This document shows positions 56,759 to 64,000 of a DNA stretch of 64,000 nucleotides, piece by piece. The DNA is taken from assembly GCF_023343835.1 (NCBI RefSeq), contig NC_064444.1, positions 17,025,219 through 17,089,218 of the forward strand, given 5' to 3'. Position 1 is the stretch's first letter; every line of letters starts with the position of its first letter. A program made the translations under genes and the position numbers. The notes beneath the pieces were generated by a model. It saw nothing but the letters and a program-made list of their open reading frames with translations. It ran no database searches and was not told where the DNA came from. Source of the stretch: Lagopus muta (Eukaryota > Chordata > Aves > Galliformes > Phasianidae).

Positions 56759-57596
56759 GAAAGTCATCTCTGAGCGTCCTGGAAAGGGCCTCCCTGCTTT
56801 GCCATCAGCCTGAGATACAGAGGCTCTTCGTACAGCTCTCCTCATCCTCTCAAACTCATGCTCTCTGGCCAATACTCCTCGTGGGGAGGGACTGTAGGGA
56901 TTGACACTGCTGTGAGCTCATCACACGTAATCAACTTTGGGCTAAGAGATAACCTGTGGTGGCCAGTGGTCTTGTATGTATTAGACTTCTTAATGTTAAG
57001 CCTTATTGTAGCTGCCTTGACTCGATACTGAGATGCTGGCCGTCCCAGCACGTCTCACCAGCAGAGGGAAGTGGAACTGTGTCAGATTGACCTTGTGTGC
57101 CATGCTAAGAGCCTCACCAGTACTTCCCCAAGCCCACGTTGCTCCTTACCCTTAGTTTACATTGTGCATCAGCAGCTGTGGTTCAGCTCTCAGGGTGACA
57201 CTGGGCTCCTGTTTTCATCACAGCAACAAAGATTTGCTCCCCCTGAGAGAACTGCTGCCCTTAAGGCAGGGAGAAAATTAACCTTGTCCTCCCCTGCCTC
57301 TGACCAACAAAAACACAAGGGCAATCTGAGACCACCGCCTCTCTTGGTGGTTATCAAGTGAGTTACCTGCAGTGTCCAGTAAGTGAGAACATAGCAATAA
57401 CTTAATTTCTGGTTGATACTGACTACTCTTTATTTATTTGCATTCTTACTGCTATTGAAGCATCCTCACAGGTGCAGGATGAGGGAACTCGTGGTGCTCT
57501 GGGCCAGGCTTGCTTCTCACCTCGGGAAGGAGAGCAGGAAAACACAACTTGCTCTTCAGGATGCAAATTCTTGTCACTGTCCTTCCTCAGTTGCAC

Positions 57597-57602
57597 AATA
57601 AA
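57597..57602 (+). promoter_or_regulatory. Polyadenylation signal of CIAPIN1
   Basis: AATAAA about 840 bases after the stop. A second AATAAA lies near 57638. Confidence 0.65.
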
Positions 57603-58699
57603 CTCATGTAGGGATCTGGGATGAAGAGCTGTTCTTAAAATAAATATGACCAACAGTCAAGCATTTGTGTTAAATTGCTGTTAGTGGTGTTTTAAGCACG
57701 TTTCTTCTCTGACTTGGTTTCTGCTCGCTCCCCTGAGCTCGGGGCCATCAGGGTTCTGGAACCCTTTCAACGTTGGCTTGCAGGGTGCATCTTGAAATTC
57801 TTGAAATTGAATGGTCCCCGTTCTTCCTAACAGAATCAAGATGTTGAGATTCACTTTCTTTTATTTGAAATAGGTTTCAGAAAGAGCCTGACTTCTGGTT
57901 GAGTGAGGAGAAAGCTGGCAGGGAGACGTGAGCATGAGGGAGTTCTTGAGCCGGGCAAAGCCTGTGTGGATCAAGGGGCAGATGCTGCTGTGCACTCTGT
58001 ACTCTGCTTACCTGGGAGCCAGGTTGGTGGAGTGACCTCCAACATCCCTTTCTCACCCTCCTCCCAAGTCTCTGGTTTTTGCTGAACAACTCCCAGGGAG
58101 CTTCAAATCCTGCAATAAACCACCTGTCCAGCAAATCTGTGAGTGCTCCCATCTTGCAAGCAAAATAGGGAAAAGCCTTTCCATGTCAATGACTTGAAGG
58201 ATTTGATTGCCTTTTTCCAGCCTCACTGGCAGTGGAAGATAAGATCTTGCTGTGATCAGGAGAAATATGACTGAGGAAGCTGGTATAAATCCTTTCATGG
58301 GCAAGAATATTGTAAGAGATGGGCTCCCTGAAACGTTGTGTCTCCTGGAGCAATGGGAGTGGAGCCTGCCTGCCCAGCCAGGAGCTGAGTTTTTCAATGG
58401 GAAAAGTCCCAGATAAAGGCAGACCTTAAAGTGAGCTCTGCTTTCCTTTCAGGGGCAAATAAGATAAGAGAGGGAGGAGGTGGCAGAGGCTTTTGTTTCA
58501 CCATGATTCCCAAGACTGGAATTTAAACAATCTGGAAACACTTTCAGATACCGCAGAGTTCAGTTAATGATGGTTAAGACTGTATAATCTCTTCAGACAG
58601 CATTGCTTGTCTTTGCTGTCTGAGAGGCCCTCAAATGGGGACAGACTTTGGCAGTGGATATCTGCTGGGTGGGACTACACTGCCATCAAGCTGGTTCTG

Positions 58700-58885
58700 A
58701 GGAGTATTTATCCCTTTAGTCCCCTTCCCTTGAAAACCTGAAGGTTTTTGAGAAGAAGGTGGATGCTGCACTGAGGGCTGTGGGCAGTGGGCATGGTGGG
58801 GATGGCCCTTGGTGCCTGGATGGTCCTTGGTGCTTGGATGATCTCAGTGGTTTCTTTCCAGCCTTGATTCTATGATTCTGTGCAG
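58700..58885 (+). mobile_element. CR1 LINE 3' tail
   Basis: GGTGGATGCTGCACTGAGGG, repeated GGTCCTTGGTGCYTGGATG and the end GCCTTGATTCTATGATTCTGTG. Confidence 0.75.
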
Positions 58886-59364
58886 GTGGGTGGGATGCTT
58901 TGCCCACAGATTAAAAACCCCATCGATCTGATGGACAGCTGCCAAGCTGTACGAAGTGAGACCTGGGAATTCACTGCCTGTCTTCAATCATTCCAGATAT
59001 GGACATGGAGCTGCAGCAAGCATATGGATCTACAGGGAGAGGCCCTGGTGTGGGTACATGGATGCCTCTCTTCTGCCTGGCTTGCTGTTGCTGCGTGGTT
59101 TTCAGTCTCCTCAGCCACGCCTGAGGATTTTTGCTGGCTTCTCTGCTCTGCTGCCTCCCTCCAGTGGCTGTGCTCTGGCTCTCCTGCTCCAGGTCCTGGT
59201 GCACAGCAAAGCCCAGCACTGTCAGCTGCTCCTGCCAGCATCACTAGGGCTGTTGGTGGGCACTGCTGTCCTGGGGACGTGGAAATGGCTTTGCTGTAGC
59301 TGCCCTTTGTGCAGAACCTGAGGGCATCTGAGCGTTCTGTGCCCCATTTCCAGGGCATTGGGTG

Positions 59365-59587
59365 CATGGGTTCTTAAGAAATGCTTCCTTCACAGAGTGC
59401 AGTCAGGCATTGGAACGTGCTGCTCGTGGCAGCGGTGAAGTTCCACTGGAGGTGTTTAAGGTACAGGTTGACAATGCACTGAGGGATGTGGTGCAGTGCT
59501 GGGACTCAGTGAGTCAGGCTGATGGCTGGAGTCATCGATCCTGAAAGTCTTTTCCAGTCCAACTGAGTTTGATTCTATGAATCAATG
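59365..59587 (+). mobile_element. CR1 LINE 3' tail
   Basis: CACAGAGTGCAGTCAGGCATTGG, GGAGGTGTTTAAGGTACAGG and the end TTTTCCAGTCCAACTGAGTTT plus GATTCTATGAATC. Confidence 0.8.
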
Positions 59588-60539
59588 GCTTCCTTGGCCG
59601 GAGCCATTTTCCTCCCCCAGCCTCTTCCTCTTCTGACCCTTTTACTGCCTCCTCTTATCATTTCACCACTCTGCTTCCCTCCATCTTTCTCTTTCTGTTC
59701 TTCTTCCCCAAATTCTCTTCTGTTTTCTCTTTGCATACCAACCACACATACCTCAGGAGCATTCCTCCTGCTTTTTGTTTTGCTTTGCTTTTCATTTTTT
59801 CCCCTTGCTCTGGCTGGATTTCCCTCCTGTGATCCATTCCCTGCTCCACTCCATATGCGTTCCCATTGCCATTCCCACTCTTAGCCATGGAGAGGTGCCT
59901 TTCTCAGCATGCAGGGAGCAGGGCATTGTGTTTATTATCACTCCACGTTCGTTTAGGCACTCATGCATGTGATGTATCCTGTGCGATGGCATCTTTCTGA
60001 GAGCTGTAATTCTGAGGCTTGGTTCCGGATTTTAAAATACTCAATCTGCAAAGGCAGTTCCCCGTGTTTCCTGCTTGCTTTTGCCAAAGCCCTTGAGATT
60101 TCAAGAGGTCATCTCAGCCAGTTCCTCACATTCTCATGGTAAGTAACTCCATGTCTTGCATGCTTCTTTATTGGGGTCTTCCTTGGCTCTGGCTTGCTCC
60201 TGTGTGCCCCTTCTCTGTTGGACCCCTCCAAGCTCAGGTGTGAGATGGAGGCAGCGTTCTGAATGCTTCCACTTCCTCCAGGTCACGTCTTTGTGGTTCT
60301 TCCTCCTGGTTAAGCAAGAGGCTAAGCCTTCTCTTTGCCTTCCTCTTGTTTTTGATGCAGTTACACAAGCAGAGAACCTTTTGCAGTCTTCCTCAGTTTT
60401 AACTCATTTTGTGCCTTTACAACTTAGCATCCTGGTCACTTTTTAAGTACCACCTCCTGAGAGCACAGGAACAGGAGGTCAAGAAGGTGAGCAGAAGGCC
60501 AGCATTCACCCCAGGGTACTAAGATGTCACTGCAGGACC

Positions 60540-60680
60540 TCTCTGAGTTATTTTGCAATGAGAAGGGTAAGCTGATGGGTCAGATCCGAAGGGTTATCGC
60601 ACATGGGGTTCCGTCAGGCTGGTGGCCAGTCACTGGTGGGGTTCCTCAGGGCTCCATTTTAGGGTCAGCTCACTAAGGCA
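60540..60680 (+). mobile_element. CR1 LINE reverse-transcriptase fragment
   Basis: The plus strand reads PVTGGVPQGSILG at about 60628-60665. This is the conserved reverse-transcriptase motif of CR1 ORF2. Neighbouring sequence stops soon after, so only a decayed fragment remains. Confidence 0.75.
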
Positions 60681-61405
60681 ACCTGCTGGCAATGCTCGTA
60701 AGGCAGGGTTCTTGGTAGTCGGAGCTCACTGCTCGCCCATGGCTAAACCTCAGTGCCCATCAGGACAGTTTGTTGTTCACATCAGCTCGATGGACACGGT
60801 GTCGGGACAATATTTAGAGACTTACAGAAGAAAGATGAGAAGGGACAGGTCGTTCTGGCAAGACTACCTGATGTAAGATGCTGATGTGAAACTAAACGGG
60901 AGAAAATGGCACTTGGGAGGAGGGTAGGAGGGAGCACAGCGAGCGCTGCTCTCCCAGGGCCACGTCTGCTGGCCAAAAGTTAACACAGCCCATGGTCAGC
61001 TGGAGAATCGCTTCCTCTGCTGGATCTGTCCCCTGCTCGGAAAGGGCTCCGGGGTGAGGGGAATGGGGAAGTCCTTCCTCCTGTGCCCATGGGGTGTGCA
61101 TTTCACCCATCAGTGCCGGAGACTGGGAGCAGTGGGGTGGAACCAGCAGCACACGTGGCAGGCTGTGGTGTGTCTGTGTCAGAGCCCAGGGCACGTGTCT
61201 GAGACAAGACCATAGATGGAATCAAGCAGCAGAGCGAGGGGATAAAGCTGGGCTGAAGCTCACTTTGGGAACCCTAGCTGAGAGTGAGCCTCGGTGTGAA
61301 AAAGGAACTGCCTGCGCTGGTGCTGGGAGGATGCAGCCTCCACCTCTTCACCGCACGTGATTTGGATGCTGGAGGTCTTCTGGAGCAGTGGCCAAAGAAG
61401 GAGCC

Positions 61406-63469
61406 ATGAGCATCCTGGTGGTGAAGGGCATCCTGCCCCTGCTGCTCCTTGCCTGGCCGCCCGCTGGTGAGTGCAGGTGCTGTGCCCTCATCCTGCCTGG
61501 GAGGGGGGAAGTGGAGCACTGCTGCTGCCGGGGGGGCCTGTGGGCAGGCAGCTGGGTGCATCTGTTCTCAGCTCTGTTGGGAGTGTGAGAGGATCTCAGG
61601 GCTGCAGCACCTGCCCCTCCAAGACTGCCTGCGAGGAAGTCGCTGTGGCTTTGAGCTTTTCTATCTGTGCAGCAATGATGCACCTGCAGGAGATTTGGGA
61701 CAGAGCTGCTTTTCTGCCCACCCTGTGCTCCTCCAGAAGCTTTTAACTCCCCTTAGGCACCAGTGCCTTCACCACATCCTGTGCCCAGCCACAGGAACAC
61801 CAGATGGTTGGGGCAGAAGTAAGCCTGCTGCCTGGGGCTGGCATCCTCAGGGCCTCACAAGAAGGATGTGGGTATTTCACAGCACGAACCCAACCTCCCT
61901 GCTTCTTTTTTCTGCAGGACTGGCTGACCAGTGCTCACAAACAACTTCCGTATCCTTAGGGTCAGATCTCACCTTTCACTGTCTGCCAAACAGCCTTGAC
62001 AGGGAAGTGGTGTGGTGTGACACCTTAAGCAAGAAGAAGAAGGCAGAGAAAGACACAGGGTCTGCTCTACACAAGGAAAATGTTTCTTCCAACTTCACCT
62101 TTACAAGCGTGAATGAAAAGCATGCTGGAAATTACACGTGCAAGATGAAGACCTGCCCCATTGCTGAAAACAAGAACCGCCCATGCAAGAACCACAAGGC
62201 CAAAGATACTTGTGGCAAGAGTGAGCCAGGGATGGGGAGCGGGCTGTGTGCGGTGGGTTGGGATGTGACTGCAGCTCAGAGGCTCGGGAGCAGCAGCTGC
62301 TGGAGGAAGGCACAGTTATTACATGCATGTTTTGCAAGCAGCACGTGCTGGTGGGATGTATCTGCTGCAAGGTACAGCCACTCACTGTTTTATTTCTTGC
62401 AGGGAACCCGCTGTGCTGGTTCATGCTCTGGACAGAGAATAAGACCATGCATGTGAAGTGGTGGACATGCCCAGAGCCTCCTGATAACTGCCTGGAGCAC
62501 AGCAAGGCACATCACAGTGACAGCCATGGCAGCATGGATGCAGCCAGCGCAGAGCCCATGGTGTGCACCGTATCCAGCAGAAGCTTCACAGGCACTGAAA
62601 ATGCCACCCAAGGGATGGCTCCCAGTAAGTGACACTGCTTCCCCCAGTGGGTGCCACTGACTCTGCCTGGGTGCTCACACGTGTCCCTGCTTCCAGGCTC
62701 TGACCCCAAGACTTCTCCGACCCGTGAGCCTCAGATTCAGGAAGGTGAGCAACCACGGCTCCAGCACGGAGCTGCAGTCCAAATCTGGAGCCTGCTGTGG
62801 GGACAGCAGCTCACACACGTTCCTGTGCTCCTCAGGTCTCATAGCAATCATCTACCTGTACGCCATCCCCGGGTTAGTGGTTGTGACTCTTTTCCTCCTG
62901 CTTTGTATTTTGGTGTGCCTGTGCAGAAGAAAGCAAAAGGATGCCAAAGGTAAGGCTGAGCCTGGGCTGTGCTGCTGTGGGAGCTGGGGAGCATCTTCTG
63001 CATGGGCTCCTTGGGTAAAAGAAGCTGTGGGAAACCCCGACTATGCAGGTGCATTAAAAATAACAGCACTCAATGTTGGGGTGTTTCTTAGGAACTCCTG
63101 AAAGCAAGCATGCAGCAGAGATGAATCAGCTCAGCACGGTAAGGCAGTAAAAGCTTTTCGTGTGCCATGTCCTCCCCTCCAACAAAAAGCACTGGCAAGT
63201 GAATGCCAACTGAAAGGGCTTCGGGGCTTCAGAAACCTCTGTGACAAGCCAGGCTCTCCTGGACAGTGGGAAATAACTTATGCCAGTCCCTGGGCACTGC
63301 AGAATAGAGAGCCAAAGGCTCTGCTCACTGCTGTCTTCCTCTACAGCCTCCCCCAGCGCCTCAGACTGAGGACCTGACGTATGCAAAGCTGATCTTTGAA
63401 AGGACGGGGGCAATACCTGCAGCCTCAGAAGTGGTGTACACAGAAATAAAACCCCTGCAAAAGAAGTAG
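61406..63469 (+). CDS. Unnamed Ig-domain type I receptor with two ITIMs
   Basis: Seven exons: 61406-61466, 61918-62220, 62403-62624, 62697-62744, 62836-62949, 63092-63138, 63347-63469. They give 305 residues. Signal peptide 1-20 (MSILVVKGILPLLLLAWPPA). One Ig domain, about 22-121, with B-strand C42, C-strand W53 next to C54, F-strand Y93-T-C95 after an AG turn, and N-glycosylation sites at N75, N79 and N92. Extra cysteines lie at 26, 100, 110 and 119. A 74-residue exon (122-195) is rich in Cys and Trp and matches no domain I know. Transmembrane helix about 213-241, then RRKQK. The tail carries two ITIM-type motifs, LTYAKL (Y277) and VVYTEI (Y296), 19 residues apart. The membrane lacks a charged residue, so it should signal by recruiting SHP phosphatases. 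Ectodomain exons are all phase 1, typical of the Ig superfamily. The W-C pair recalls CD300/TREM/pIgR-type domains. The family is not identified. Confidence 0.85.
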
Positions 63470-63639
63470 AGAGCTGAGGATGGCCACACTGCTCTGCAAA
63501 GGGAAGGTCTGTCAGCAGGAAGAGTGAGAAAGGAGAGACAAGCAGCTGCTGATATGGCTGCCATAGCTTGAAAACCTGGCATTAGCTCTTATCAGGTGCA
63601 CTGGGTGATGGATATGCTGGTAGAGCCCTGGAGCAGTGT

Positions 63640-64000
63640 TCTTCATTTCCTCACTGTGTCCACATCCAGCATCCTCTGCGATGGATTTGGCTCTGCTCTG
63701 ATTCACACACCTGAAAAATGACAAGCAAAGATACAAAGGCATCATTTGCTGTGGAGAGATCCAGGATGGATACAGCCAAAGCCCACCAGTGACCGGCCGC
63801 CAGCCTGATGGAACCCCATTCACTCTCTGAGCCTGGCAAGTCAGCCAGTTGCTCACCTATAATGTTATATTTCTTGCTAGCTCTATGCTGGATGTTTTGT
63901 CTGGAAGGAAGCAGTGTCAAAAGCTTTACTGAAACCCAAAAAGTGAACGTTGACTGGCTTCACTTGGTCAACCAGATAGGTGGCCTTGTTGTATAAGGAA
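63640..64000 (-). mobile_element. CR1 LINE ORF2 fragment, antisense, runs off the window
   Basis: The minus strand reads GVPSGWRPVTGG near 63785-63825, from the same reverse-transcriptase region as the 60.6 kb copy. Farther right are antisense CR1 stretches (GTCAAAAGCTTTACTGAAACCC, CAACCAGATAGGTGGCCTTG). It is decayed and its 5' end lies beyond 64000. Confidence 0.8.

Larger units (their letters stand above)
57660..61405. other. Intergenic region between CIAPIN1 and the Ig receptor gene
   Basis: About 3.7 kb in which I cannot support a gene. It holds CR1 tails at 58700-58885 and 59365-59587, a pyrimidine-rich stretch near 59585-59900, and a CR1 reverse-transcriptase fragment near 60585-60670. 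I looked for chemokine-type CC or CX3C cysteine patterns, because mammals carry CCL17 and CX3CL1 beyond CIAPIN1, and found none with splice support. Confidence 0.55.

Noticed and set aside
58956-59321. A 121-codon plus-strand frame with a leucine-rich hydrophobic half
   Set aside because: It lies between two CR1 tails, has no convincing splice or polyadenylation context and no recognisable family. It is most likely chance.
57660-61405. A possible CCL17- or CX3CL1-like chemokine after CIAPIN1
   Set aside because: No short secreted frame with the CC or CX3C cysteine pattern and matching splice sites was found.
61449-62456. A single 335-codon open frame over the Ig receptor locus
   Set aside because: It joins intron 1, exon 2 and intron 2. 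The spliced seven-exon chain has proper signals and phases, a signal peptide and a membrane helix, so this frame is not the main product.
63441-63449. An AATAAA-type hexamer near the end of the Ig receptor coding region
   Set aside because: It lies inside the last coding exon (the EIK codons), upstream of the stop, so it is unlikely to be the real 3' end signal.

Overview
The window looks like bird nuclear DNA, most likely a galliform close to chicken. It holds spliced vertebrate genes with GT-AG introns and CpG-island promoters. CR1 LINE fragments are its main recognisable repeat. The gene order CIAPIN1, COQ9, POLR2C, DOK4, CCDC102A, ADGRG5, ADGRG1, ADGRG3 is, as I recall it, the order on human 16q13, which I take to correspond to chicken chromosome 11. 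I built every exon chain by hand from splice signals and reading phase. Each chain closes in frame and gives a protein close to the family length.

Layout. From 0.9 to 3.8 kb (+) lies an EGF plus zona pellucida-domain gene, best read as the egg-coat gene ZPD. From 5.3 to 24.2 kb (-) lie three adhesion GPCRs in tandem: ADGRG3, ADGRG1 (GPR56) and ADGRG5. A 6 kb gap between ADGRG1 and ADGRG5 holds a pentameric repeat and a CpG island that may be a distal ADGRG1 promoter. From 25.6 to 31.2 kb (+) is CCDC102A. From 32.2 to 37.4 kb (+) is DOK4. From 38.1 to 45.2 kb (-) is POLR2C, with COQ9 (-) directly upstream of it (45.4-52.1 kb). CIAPIN1 (+, 52.2-57.6 kb) shares a divergent promoter with COQ9; that promoter carries a perfect CRE and a YY1-like motif. 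From 57.7 to 61.4 kb there is no gene I can support, only CR1 pieces.

The most interesting gene is at 61.4-63.5 kb (+). It encodes a 305-residue type I membrane protein with one Ig domain, an unusual cysteine/tryptophan-rich stem, one transmembrane helix and two ITIM-type tyrosine motifs. It looks like an inhibitory immune receptor that I cannot assign to a named family. It lies beyond CIAPIN1, where mammals, from memory, have the chemokine gene CCL17.

Functionally this is mostly a conserved housekeeping block (RNA polymerase II subunit, coenzyme Q factor, cytosolic Fe-S assembly). Signalling and surface-receptor genes sit on either side of it.
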